Origin: Fulvia fulva
Taxonomy: Eukaryota; Ascomycota; Dothideomycetes; Mycosphaerellales; Mycosphaerellaceae
Reading direction: 5' to 3'
DNA length: 64,000 bases
Assembly: GCF_020509005.1 (NCBI RefSeq)
Contig: NC_063015.1
Location: forward strand, 806,001-870,000
The notes under the pieces are model-generated. The model saw nothing but the letters and a program-made list of their open reading frames with translations, did not search any database and had not been told where the DNA came from. Made by a program: the position numbers and the translations under genes. Of this stretch, positions 30,201 through 41,126 are shown in pieces; the first letter of the stretch is position 1; each line of letters starts with the position of its first letter.

Positions 30201-30673
30201 AAGTCCGATCCCCACTTTGGGTGGTGGAGGTTGAAATCTCCTATCACGATGTTGTGGTTTTGTTGGTTCATTGCTTCCGGGAGCCTTCCTAGCGTGTGTA
30301 GTTGTGTGCTGCTTCTGGACTCTGGAGGTGGGTTGTATACGCTATGGATCAGGACTTGGCCTTGAGTTGTTTTGAGCTGCACTGTGGTGATATCCCTGTC
30401 GGTACTCGGCCAGGCCTGCCAGTCCTCTGCTAGTACCTTCTTACTGACATAGATACAAGTTCGTGGGACTCCCTCGGTTCTGTTTATTACTACGTGGTAT
30501 CTCGGGTCTCGCACAGTTGATGGAATCCTAGAGTGTGGGTTGATCTATGGTTCCTGTATTGCTATAATGTGGTGTTCCTCCGGGTCTAAGGCTTGTAGAA
30601 AGCTCCTTTGGACCTTGTCTTTGCTTCTGTTCACATTATACTGAATGATTGATAGTCTGTTAGTGTGAGGCAT
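27272..30673 (-). pseudogene. LINE-A ORF2: endonuclease and reverse transcriptase
   Basis: One frame of 1133 codons from ATG 30673 (MPHTNRLS) to 27272. The N-terminus is an APE-type endonuclease: QYNVNRS, QEP(W) with Trp now TAG, GDFNLHHPKWG and SSDHYPI. Reverse transcriptase follows: GNKAPGPDKIPN, YRPIALLNTLGKLLEK, LDISGAFDNVSH, ILQGSTLSPILF and FVDD at about 28600. After the thumb there is no RNase H; the protein ends in a CPCG...H....C knuckle near 27560. Internal stops are TAG at about 30541, 29927, 29660 and 29600 and TAA at 28328 and 27668, all explicable as TGG, CAG or CAA hit by RIP. It carries out nicking and target-primed reverse transcription. Confidence 0.92.
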
Positions 30674-31605
30674 CAGGACATGTTTGTGTCTGGGTCCGTT
30701 TGGTCTTGCTGTTGGTCTTGCTGTTGGTTTTCCCGTCCCTCCTCCTGTTCTTCCCTTTGGGGTTGGCTCCCTATCATTTGGTTGATTCTCATTTGTCCAT
30801 TGCTCTGCGCTGCCTTGTACAAGAACGTTGGTCTCCCTATTGCTGGCACTATTTGTGGCTCCTCTTGTGGCCGGGGTCTCTTATTCGGGTGGGTGGTTCT
30901 CTCTGGTTGTTTCTGTTCACCTACTAGGAACCTGGTTGGTGTTGTTACCCTTGCTTCCCGCGCTCTCCACTGGGCTGATAGTCTAACTGGGCATTGGTTT
31001 GACCATGCCGGGTGTTTTCTCCCACATGCTGCGTATCTTGTGTCCTCCTTCCGTTTTTGGCACTCTTGGGTCGCGTGATCACCAGCACAGTGTGAGCAGA
31101 CTGGTGTGGCTTTGCTACACTTTGGGGCAATATGTCCGTACTGTTGACAGTTGAAACATTGAAGGATTCTGTGGTTGCTCTGATGGATTTCTACATCCAG
31201 CCTCTCAAAGTCCCAGTACAACCCTTGGTCTAAGACCTTGTTCGCTTGCTCTAGTGTTGCAACCTATAAGATCAGTAAGGAGGCCCTCTTGCCCTCCTCT
31301 ATCTTCTTCTTGACCCACGCTGTCTTTATGATCTATAGTCCTAGTACTATTACCTGGTTTTGCCTCTGGAGGTTTGGTGTATCCCTTTGTGTATCAAAGG
31401 TTCGTGGGACCCTATACGCAATTACCATGTACTGTTGATAGGAGACTTTCGCTGTGCTCCCGATCTTCAGTGTCCACTCCTTGTTTATTTCGAGGGCCTT
31501 CTTGTCCTGTACGTGTGCTGTAAACAGCTTGACCCCTTTGTTGTCTGCCCTTGCCCCTACTATTCCCTTTACTCCGATCTTCTCGACTATCTCCCTCCCG
31601 GTCAT
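30673..31605 (-). pseudogene. LINE-A ORF1: gag-like RNA-binding protein
   Basis: Read from 31605 (MTGREIVEKIG); in-frame protein-like sequence continues a little further upstream, so the true start may be beyond 31650. Two TAG stops (31333-31335 and near 31264) interrupt it. The C-terminal half has CCHC zinc knuckles: CFNCQQYGHIAPKC followed by CSHCAGDHATQEC, then a third cysteine-rich pattern and a Gln/Glu-rich tail. Such proteins package LINE RNA. The stop TGA at 30675-30673 overlaps the ORF2 ATG by one base. Confidence 0.88.
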
Positions 31606-31689
31606 CTTTCCTATCTCTTCCTTCTCTTTAGCGGGTAGTAGAACACGGTAAGGCGCTAAGTACGTAGATGCCTAGGGAAGTTAACGCCG

Positions 31690-34287
31690 TAAAGACCTTA
31701 GCGATAGCGATAGGTCGCGTTAACAACTATACTATAACGAGTCAGTAGGACTTATAGACCTAGAACGGTATACTACTACCGGTAAAGCCCTTAGGCAAGC
31801 GTATATCTCTTTTCCTAGATCTCTTATCTTTTCTATAGTCCTAGACTTAAGATAACGACCGGCGTGTTACGATTAACACCGGCGTCGCTCTTTAGTAGGA
31901 GTTAGATATAGTATAGGAGAAGGTACTCGATAGGGAATAGAGAGGCGCTATTAACTTTATAGAACTCTACGAGCCAAAGGAGTACTAGGAGAAGGGTAGC
32001 GACGATATACTACCTATTTACTACTCCCTCGACGAAGCCGAACATATCGCTACTAGCGATTTCTAGAACGTCGACGCGAACGACCTCGCCGAGTTAGTCC
32101 GAGACTATCCTAAGACCTTATACGACTTTATCCTACGAGGATTTAATACCGCGTAGACCGCTACCGAGCAAGTCGACGTCTTATAACGTATAAACGCCCT
32201 CTAGAACGACTAGTACCGTAACCTCTACGCCGAATACGACCGTATCTATTAGATACTTAGAACCGAGAAGTCCGCCTTATAGAAGATAGTATAGGATCTT
32301 AAGAACGTACTAGACCTAGCTAAGATAAAGGAGGTCTAGGATAAGTATAAGTAAGCTAATAATCTATATAAGCAATTTCACGATCTTAGTAAAAAGGAGA
32401 AGAAGAAGGTATAAGATGCTAAGAGTATAAACTAGGCGTTATAGAAGGAGATCGATAACTTAAAGACTCGACTCTAAGCTATAGAGGATAACGCTACTAA
32501 CGGTAATAGGCGTCGAGGCCGTAGTCCGTTACGCTCGCGCTCTTACCCGCGAGAGACCTCCCTCGAGAAGCTTTAGCGTATATATCGTAAAGCCGCTACC
32601 GGGGGCGGTAGGGGTAGTAGTAGAGATGACGATAATAATGACGGCCTAGGCCGTAGCGATAAGGACAAGGATCGAGGCCGCGATAATCGCCGCCGTAACT
32701 AGCGCTAAGAGACGGTACGTACTAGAGGAGGACGTACTAATCGTATATAGACACTACTAGTAGACCTCGCCGAGCGTCTTATTAATATCGACCGTACCTT
32801 AGAGCGTAGTATAGAGATCGGTAAGGGAGCACTAGATCCTAAGAAGTTTAAGAACGATACCTACCTATCTTTCGATAGTTAGTATACGAGTATCTTACTA
32901 AAGCTTATAGTAGCGACCTTCCGTACTAAGTAGGATACCCTCCGCTTCCTATATAGATAGACTAATAGTGAAGTCTAGACTACTATTAAGCTACGTATCC
33001 CTATCCTAGGACATTAGTTATATAACGAGTTTAGTACCGGCGAGGAGCTACTAGACTAGATAACTCGTTAGTACGGTACCTAGAACGAAGCTATAAAGGC
33101 TATAGTCGATATTATAACCTATAAGTAGTAGTAGAAGGAATCCTTTGTCGTATTCTTCGTACGTTACTCGAAGTTACGTACCTAGATAGACTAGGGGGAT
33201 AACACCGAGCTAATGCTTTTCCGTAACCGCCTAAACCGTAAGTACTTCGTTAAGACATTCGGCGACCGAGAGGTTAACCGTTACCTAAATAGTATATAGG
33301 ATGTTATTAAGGAGTATACCGAGTTAGACGAGACCTTCTACGAGACCGAGCAGCTATACCCTTAGTAGGACAATAACCGCCCTCGTAGTAGCGGCGGAGG
33401 AAGTAACTAGAACCTAGGCCCTACTAGTAACGTAATGACTACTATAGCTACCGTAGCTAGCGCGACCGGCGCGATCGTATAGCGCCTACTATAGTACTTA
33501 GGCATTAAGAAGAAGGAAGACTTGCTAGTATACCTTTAGAATCTACTACCGCTTAACCGCGAGGGTCGCGAAGATCTAAAGAAGTAGGGTAAGTACTTCC
33601 GTTACCGTACCGGACTATATATTACTAGTAACCCCGAGTACGAGATATACGGCTACGACGGCGACTACCGCCTACCTCGACTACGTAACGTAACTCCGAA
33701 CTTAAGCGCCCTCGCTACCGAGTAGGGAAATGCCGGGGCTACTACCTAAGTATAGTAGATAGTAGTTAGAACAAGAATTAGAAAGAGTATAAGATCGAGA
33801 GGTATAGAATGTAAGAGACGGACTATAGCGGAGAACTTAAGATATTGGCCTATATATTAGAACTATAGTTACTAGATATATACCCTTATATAGTACTACC
33901 TATAATAATACAAAATGGAAAGGCACGAGGCCTACTAGATTCTGCTTTAACCTCTCTCTTTCTCGATTAGAAATATATACGCAAACATAACATCCCTCTA
34001 ATACCCCTAGTTTAGAGCAAGAACTTAATACTAGGCGATAGGAAGGCGAGTACTAGACGTATTACATACGTAGCCTTAGTTAACGTTATTATCGGCGGTT
34101 ATTATCACGAGTAAATAATGTGCTACGTAACCGACCTTAAATACGAGATCGTCCTCGGCCTACCTTAGTTAAGCTAGCACAACCCTAACATCTTCTAGGA
34201 AACCGGCGAAGTGGCCCTTAGATCAGACTACTACTTTAGTCACTGTCTCCGTAGGAAGACTTCGACAACAGTTTAGTCCCTAAACTA
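31690..34287 (+). pseudogene. Gypsy G4 gag and protease, RIP-degraded
   Basis: A plus-strand degraded coding region. Gag occupies roughly 31690-33750, with long acidic and arginine-rich stretches and a changed zinc-knuckle-like region near 33590-33650 (cysteines appear as Tyr, a TGC/TGT to TA change). The protease follows at about 33990-34240, ending with a recognisable LGLPW-type flap region (GLP, then HNP) near 34160-34190. Parts of gag resemble the G2-b gag (compare 31995-32150 with 51380-51480, inverted). The frame is interrupted at 34287 by LINE-B and resumes at 36622. No LTR found on the left. Confidence 0.75.
34274..34287. repeat. Target-site duplication, left copy (14 bp)
   Basis: TAGTCCCTAAACTA is present here and at 36622-36635, bracketing the LINE-B insertion exactly. 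Length fits target-primed reverse transcription. Confidence 0.9.
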
Positions 34288-34449
34288 GATAGATAGATAG
34301 ATTTGTCATTCCCCTGTTCTAGGACCCTATCCGGCCTATGTAGGTATATATCTATTGTTATGTACAAAGGGAAACCCGAATAGGTGAAAACCCTTCCCGC
34401 CCCCGACTACTCCTTGTCTAGATTAGCTTTCCCTCTAAACGTACGTAGT

Positions 34450-35540
34450 CCATGTCACTACCCCGTTAGCCCCCGCTCCTAGCCGGTCTCGTCGCGCTGC
34501 GTCGTGTCCTCTCTTCCTGCACTGCTCCTACTAGGCGGTACTGTTCTAGCCAGCCCTTCTCTAGTATCCAGTTCGTAATGCGCCGTAGGTCTTCAGCGTT
34601 GTTAAGAAGTGCCCCAATCGTCCGGTTCCTCGCCTTTGCCATCCACTCCCCCCTTCCTAGCGACCACCTCGGACAGACGAGGAGTGCGTGCCGTACATTC
34701 TAGGAGCGATAGCCGCAGGGGCAGCTAGTATTCGTGTATCCTGGGACCTTCCTCTATGATAGGTACCCCTAGAGGCCGATGTGTTCGCTTCGCAGTTAGG
34801 TTGCTATGCTACTCTGTGCCCTCGTAAGGCGGTAGTAGATGAGCTTCGGGGGGTGCTTGACCGCGGATTTTGTAGCTGACCATTCCTTAGGTTGTCCCGC
34901 TAGCTAAGGGCGTCCACTATACCCTACAACCTAGTTGTTCCACCTCTCTTTCCATAGTTGCTCTACAAACGATTTCTCACCTTCCTATTGTGTTGCTAGC
35001 TGTTCGTCCCTTGCCCGGTAGTTCGGCTCGTTTCCGGGTCGAATGCCCTTATGCGCTGGTACTGATTCGCGGGCCCTTGCGACTGCACTGGCGATGACCT
35101 TCTGTACTGGGTACTGTGCCGACTTGCCTAAGTAGGAGGTCCGTAGTCCCTAGATGTATAGGTCGATCGGCGGTATAGCGGTCTCGTGCTTAAGCATCCT
35201 CGTTAGTGTCGACTTATATGCCCCGGTGACCTTCCTTAGGCATTGGTTTTAGATCTTCGCTAGCGGCGCGACGAGTCCCTTCGATAGGCAGGCCCTCTCG
35301 CCTAAGGACCACACTTGGCTGCCATAGGTAAGGACTGGCCGTACAATAGCCGTATATAGAAGTCGTGACTGCCGGAAGTCCGCCCCCTATATGGACGCAG
35401 TGAGCCTCTAGCATGATGCTATATTCTGTTCAGCTTTCCGTAATATTGCCTGTACGTGCTTCCTCCACCGTAGCGCCGGGTCCACCTATAGTCCGAGGAT
35501 CCTGAGCTGATTTACCGGGTTAGTCGTGTGCCCCTGTATC
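34450..35540 (-). pseudogene. LINE-B ORF2 C-terminal fragment
   Basis: Degraded continuation of LINE-B ORF2 on the minus strand, with IQGHTTNPVNQLRILGL, a TAG for Trp, then VDPALRW (LINE-A has LDPKLSW). It goes on to the thumb region and the C-terminal knuckle, colinear with the plus-strand fragment at 2-520. It carries many more TAG codons than that fragment. Confidence 0.75.
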
Positions 35541-36235
35541 TAGCAAGGAAGGAATCGTATTTAGCAAGCTAGCTACGAGATAAGGTGACAAGTCTTAACC
35601 GCGCTTTCCTACTTATCTAGCACCACCGTGTAGCCTCGTTTCGAGAGGTTAGCCCGGAGCAAAAGCTTCCCTCTACGCCCTCCCTCCCTGTTTGCTCCTT
35701 AAGCCAATATCCACCTCTATAGGCCTAAGCCCTTTAGTGCTCTCTATTGACCGACATGCGCATCCGTCCTCTCGGGCTGTACAGACAGTGTTAGCCGTCG
35801 CTACCAGTGTACACCACGCCCTAGGTTTTGACGCCCTTCGCGTTACCGCAGCCTATCTCTAGAAAGCGGCCGTCTATGCCTCGTAGGTTTGCTCGGGGCA
35901 CACACCACGCCGGGCAGCGTACTCCTTGCGTTTCCACCTACTAACCAATATGAAGTTCCTTATCACCCTGCCCTCGATCCTCCCCGATCACAGAACTAAT
36001 CCACTTGCATTGTACGTCTTTTCCCCGTCCTAACAGCCGTCTTTTCCTTGCTCAGGCTATCGTCTTTTCCTCGTCGCAATCTACCATGTCAGACTAGGTG
36101 CGTTGTGTAGCGGGACAGGCAGTGCCTTAGGCAAAACCCTCGTTCCTATACCGGGTGTTCAACAGGCCCTTATAGGCTTCGTCGCGTGTCCACCTACCCA
36201 CCGCATTGCCCGCTGGCAAACACCAGATTGTTTCG

Positions 36236-36317
36236 TAGTCCGCTCGACGCCGTTGCATAGTCCGCTCAGTTGTTGTTCTGTAGTCCGCTCGTCTAATGTT
36301 CGTCGCTTAGCCCGCTC
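36236..36317. repeat. Four short direct repeats near the 5' end of the LINE-B insertion
   Basis: TAGTCCGCTC occurs at 36236, 36258 and 36281, and as TAGCCCGCTC at 36308, spaced 22 to 27 bases. They lie about 300 bases inside the 5' boundary of the insertion. Short tandem units in a 5' UTR are common in LINE promoters, but function here is a guess. Confidence 0.6.
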
Positions 36318-36621
36318 GGTTTGCGGTCTCCGGAGGTGAAAATTCTGTACTTATACCAGAGGTGTCCTGTCGAGCGTATAGGCCACGGTTCCGCGCCCTT
36401 CTTACACGTAGAAAGAAGAGGGACTCGCTCCCGACACGAGTACACGCTCGTCGGATGGTTTTCATACCCGTTTTGCTAGTAGTCCTCTGTTCGCCGCGGC
36501 TTCGCCTACGCTACGCGCCCGCCGCGCCCACGACGCTCCAGCGTGAGAATACTTGGCTCTCTCGTAGCTAGACGAGAGGTTCGTAGCCGACACCACGTAC
36601 AGGTGATTCTCGTCGTCGACC

Positions 36622-36635
36622 TAGTCCCTAAACTA
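36622..36635. repeat. Target-site duplication, right copy (14 bp)
   Basis: TAGTCCCTAAACTA, identical to 34274-34287. Confidence 0.9.
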
Positions 36636-39600
36636 CTAACACCGGTAACGTACGAAATACGGACTAGAGCCCTTTACCGGGGAGTCGCTAGGATTTACGG
36701 TAGGAGGGGCGGAGTTGAACGTCTCGTCCTTATATATAGACGACGATAAGAAAGTGGACTGTTAAGGCGTTAGTCGTCACGCTTAGGAGATATATACGTA
36801 CCGGCCTAGGGCCGAGTGCTTCTATATTCTGCCTACTAGTAACGAGTCTAGCGAAACGGATAGTAACGGCGAGTTAAAGCTAAGCGTAATATTAGCTAAC
36901 GACCTTAATTAGTTCCTAAATAAGCAATTCAACTACAACCCGAAGGAGAAGCTTCCGCCCGAGTACTATTATATTACGGACGCGTTCTTAGCTAAAGACT
37001 ATAAAGAGCTCCCGCCTTATAGGCCGGGTATTAACTATAAAATCTATATTAAGCCCGACGGCCTATAAGAGCCTCCTTACCGCAAACCCTATAGGCTTGT
37101 ACCGTAAGAGAATAAAGCAGTTAAGAAATAGGTCACTAAGTAGGAGAGCGAAGGGAAAGTCCGTAAGGCTAGTTAGAAGACAAGCTAGTCCCTAGCTCCT
37201 GTTCTAGTAGTACGTAAGCTAGGAGGAGGACTCCGAGTATATATTAACTATCGAGGGCTAAATGTAATAACTATTAAGAATAGGTACCCTATACCTTTAA
37301 TCTAGGAAACCCTTAATAGGATGTATAGTAAGAGGTACTTTACGAAGCTAGACATTGTCGTAGCCTTTAATAAGCTTCGTATTACCGAGGGGTATAAATA
37401 GCTAATAGCGTTCGCTACGCGGTATAGAGTATATAAATGTCTAGTCTTACCGTTTGGTCTATATAACGGCCCGGTATCGTTTCAGTTATACATTAATAGT
37501 ATATTATAGGAACACCTTAACGACTTCGTATCGGTATACCTAGATAATATACTGATTTTAAGCGACATACTCGAAGAGTATATCGAGTACGTAACGAAGG
37601 TTTTAATAAAACTACCTAATACCGGGTTGACCGTAGATATTAACAAATGCGAATTCTATTAGTAGAGAGTCAAATACCTAGGCCTAATTATTACGCTAGA
37701 AGGCATTGAAATAGACCCCGACAAGCTAGAATATATCTAAAGCTAGGAGGCTCTAACTAACCTAAAGGATATATAAGCGTTCCTAGGCTTCGCTAACTTC
37801 TATAGACGGTTTATCGAAGCGTTCTCGCGACTTATATCGCCGCTAACCAACTTGACTAAGTCCGATAGCCCTAGTAACTATAAGAACAGAAGAATCGATT
37901 AGACACTAGGGTACTAGAAGGCGTTTGACGCATTGAAGGTAGCATTTAGTAAAGCGGGCATGTTAGTATATTACGTACCGGGGAGGCAGATAGTCGTTAA
38001 GACGGACTCCTCGGATTTTGTTAATGCCGGCGTCCTCTCCTAATATAACGAAGAAGGCGTCCTACACCCGGTAGCGTTTTACTCTAAGAAGTTAAGTCTA
38101 TAAGAGTATAACTATAAGATCTACGATAAGGAGCTGTTAGCTATTATTAAGGCGTTTGAAGAGTAGAGGCCTAAATTGGCCTATAAAGTAGATAATAATA
38201 CTATCGAACCGGTCAAAGTGTTTATAGATCACAAGAACCTAGAGTACTTTATAACGACGAAGTAGCTCAATCGATATTAGGCGAGGTAGGCTAAGTTCCT
38301 CTCTTAGTTTAACTTCCGTATCGTCTATAGGCCCGGTGTTTAAGGCATAAAGCTAGATAGTCTAACGAGACGTAGCTAGGACCTTCCGTAGGGGGTAGAC
38401 GATCCGCGTAATTAGTATTAGCACTAGACGTTACTACCGCCTAAGCGAGTCCTTAAGATCGACTCTATACGCGTAACCGTAGAAGATGTTACTAAAGAGA
38501 CGGAAACTCCGCTAAACCTAGAAGTAACAGAATTTATACTAGCCGAAGCCGCTATACCGGTAGAAGCTACTACCGTATCGAAGCCTACGATAGAGGCTAA
38601 TTACGAGGCTAAACTCGAGTATCGAATAGTAATAGCGTACGCCGTAGACTAGGAGCTTAAGGCAGTAATTAAGATGCTATAGAAAGGTAACGCAATCCCG
38701 CTACTTCTTTAAAAGGCAAAGGTATACCTAGTATACTACGAGGTAGAAGGAGATATACTCTACGTCCGTAATTAGTACGGTAACTAGAGCTTATAGGTAC
38801 CGGATAACTAGAAGCTATAGACTCGAATAGTAAAGATGAACTACGACGTACTAGTAGTAGGCTATCCTAGTAGAGCCCGTATATATAAGCTCGTAGCACG
38901 TGAATTTTACTAGCCTAGCTTAGTAAGATTAGTACGTAGATATACCGTAAATTGCCGAGTATACCGTACGACGAAATCTCTATATACCTAGCCACCTAGA
39001 TTATTATATCTACTTTCTATACTAGAACGACCTTAGCGCTATATATTAGTCGACTTTGTAGTAGACTTACTAGATAGCGAACTCGACGGCATAACTTATA
39101 ACAACATTATAACCGTTACGGACCGCCTAACGAAAGAAGTAGAACTTATTCCTATTAGAGCTATAACGGCGAAGAATATAGCGCGCCTGTTCTTAAAGTA
39201 CGTATTTAGTCGACGTAGGCTCCCGGACACGATTACCTCTAATAGAGGGAAACAGTTCATCGTAACTTTCTAGAAGTAGCTATATAAGATGCTACGGATT
39301 TAACGTAAGCTAAGTTCATTATATCACCCCGAGACGGACGGTTAGTCTAAGCGTACTAATTAGAATATAGAACAGTACTTACGCGCCTACGTTAATAAGA
39401 TATAGAGCGACTAGGCTAAATAGCTATGCCTAGCTCAGTTTACTATTAATAACTACGTGTTAGAGACTACCGGTGTCTTACCTTTCTACGTAAACCTTAG
39501 ATATAACCCCGAGTTCACGGAACGTATCGACTTATAGGTAGGCGGGAATCGCCGCTAGATAACGACTCTTTAGCGACTCGATAGCAAATCCGCCGAAGCA

Positions 39601-40443
39601 TTCGCCCGACGCCTTTACGAGCTATATCAGTTCCTCTAAGAGAACATAAGAATGTCCTAAGCCTTATAAGCTAAGGCCGCTAACCGATATCGCCGTATCT
39701 CGCCCGACTATAAGGTAGGCGATTAGGTGTTCCTTAGTACGAAGAACATCCGTACGATACGCCCTTCTAACAAACTAGATCGACGATATACTAGACTATA
39801 CTAGATCGTAGAAGTTATGCCCTCGAAGCTCTCCTATAAGCTAAAGCTCTCCGATACGTTAGCTAGACTCGACAACTGTTTCTATACGTCGCTATTATAG
39901 CGCGCCGACGATACTAACCTACCGCCGCTAGAGGGACAGTACCTTATACCGCCGCTACCCGTAGTTATAGTTCCTAATACGACGGAAGCTAATGCCGAGG
40001 CCGATATTATAGTAGTACCCGCGGCGATCGAGTACGAGGTAGACAAGATCTTAGATATATATACGAGGAAGCGTACTAGGAAGGTAAAGAAGGAGCATAA
40101 GCGTAAGGTCGACATATAGTATAAGGTGCGATAGGTCGGATATTAGGACATAGAGGATAGTAAAACTTAGTAACCTACTAAGAACCTATTTACGAGGGCA
40201 GCCGCCGCTATTATAGACTTTCACTACAACCGGCCGGAGTTGTCTACGCCTATAAGTTTTGTAGCTCTATCTAACTAGTTACCGCTAGACGCTAAGGTGC
40301 TCGGACTTAATACGATTAGGATTAATAGAGACACTGTTACGAATAAGTCGACTTAAGCCTTACCTCTAATAGAATCTACTCCGTATATGTTCGATACTCG
40401 AGTAGAGCCTATAGAGCCTACAATAATACCTAACTTTAGTTAT
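36636..40443 (+). pseudogene. Gypsy G4 pol: RT, RNase H, integrase, chromodomain, RIP-degraded
   Basis: Continuation of G4 after LINE-B, with excellent colinearity to chromovirus pol despite many TAG codons. Landmarks are a pre-RT linker (PPEYYYITDAF, 36960); RT with [17 protein letters not shown] (37240), LPFGLYNGP and YLDN (YLDD changed) at 37534-37550; RNase H with KTDSSDF (37999), YDKELLAI and DHKNLEYF; integrase zinc region 38880-38980, VDFVVDLL (39050), TSNRGKQF (Asp to Asn, 39237) and TDGQSK (Glu to Lys, 39335); and a chromodomain at about 40030-40230 (YKVRWVGYWDIEDSKTWWP with Trp codons as TAG). Several catalytic acidic residues are lost by RIP, so it is dead. The 3' LTR is not seen: C1-C starts at 40444. 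Confidence 0.87.
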
Positions 40444-40678
40444 TGTTAAGATGTAGCATCTCAAAGGGAGTCAACAATTAGGAAGTGATCTGGCAGCCTG
40501 AGGCATCCACGATGACTCAGCTTGTAGGGAGATACCTTCTCTCCCCTTTCGCTTAGATAGACATCCAACACAATCAACATATTGGTTCCTGATATATTGC
40601 TGCATACTCGTGCTATTAGTCAGTTGAAGATTGATCTCTTACTCCACTCCGCTGCTATCCACCCGTACCTGTTCAACA
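40444..40678 (+). repeat. 5' LTR of C1-C
   Basis: 235 bp, TGTTAAG...GTTCAACA. Inverted partner at 47677-47912. Confidence 0.93.
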
Positions 40679-40693
40679 GGTTATGAGCCCGGG
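40679..40693 (+). other. Primer-binding site of C1-C
   Basis: GGTTATGAGCCCGGG, unmutated; same half initiator tRNA-Met type as C1-A. Confidence 0.78.
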
Positions 40694-41126
40694 TTTGTGC
40701 AGGAATAAGAGCAACCTATATCAGTACAGGTTACTTGTATCCCTTGCTATTGTAGCAGAAAACATCTGGGAATCAGAAGTCTACCCCGTCTATCCTGTCA
40801 AGGAGCTTAGTTCGATACCAAGTGATAGGTAACCTAGACAAGGACTCTGTGCGGCTTACTCAAAGCCAATACCTTGAAGATACTCTGTAGGCAGAACTGC
40901 ATCGAGATACTATTAAGAAGGACTTCAAGTAAGTCATTTGAAGCTCTGCTAGGAGAGACAGACCTGTGTCCTAGCCCCGAGACCTCACACCGCTCCTTCT
41001 TTACTTTACCAAGCAGGCCTTGGTATCTACACCTACGAACTTTCCCATTCTACACCAGAAGCCTCAGCAGGATCTGAGCCACCACCTTGGAACATACACA
41101 CCTTGTTTCATTACATCCAATTTATT

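Larger units (their letters stand above)
27061..31680 (-). mobile_element. LINE-A: Tad-like non-LTR retrotransposon, nearly full length
   Basis: Minus-strand element with two open frames and a 3' tail of TATC-type repeats at 27061-27082. RIP is light: two stops in ORF1 and six in ORF2, within otherwise intact coding sequence. The 5' end is not sharp; homology of composition changes at about 31640-31690. No target duplication is visible, and the flanks belong to two different Gypsy elements in opposite orientation, so the locus has probably been rearranged or the element joined two breakpoints. Confidence 0.88.
34288..36621 (-). mobile_element. LINE-B insertion with unusual 5' part
   Basis: A 2334-bp minus-strand insertion inside G4, with a GATAGATAGATAG tail at 34288-34300 and a perfect 14-bp duplication. 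The 3' 1.25 kb (to about 35540) is clear LINE: 3' UTR, CPCG knuckle region, and the stretch IQGHTTNPVNQLRILG that aligns with the post-catalytic RT of LINE-A (IQGFETHPTRELRVLG). The remaining 1.08 kb to 36621 shows no FVDD or other RT motif at the expected distance and has a different texture. It is either very diverged or a fused foreign sequence (see findings). Confidence 0.82.

Noticed and set aside
30665..31078. 137-codon plus-strand frame rich in Cys and Trp
   Set aside because: Antisense to the zinc knuckles of LINE-A ORF1.
36103..36749. Three small plus-strand frames of 68-78 codons
   Set aside because: One crosses the LINE-B insertion boundary and target duplication at 36621-36635, so it cannot be an old gene; the other two lie on the antisense strand of the insert.
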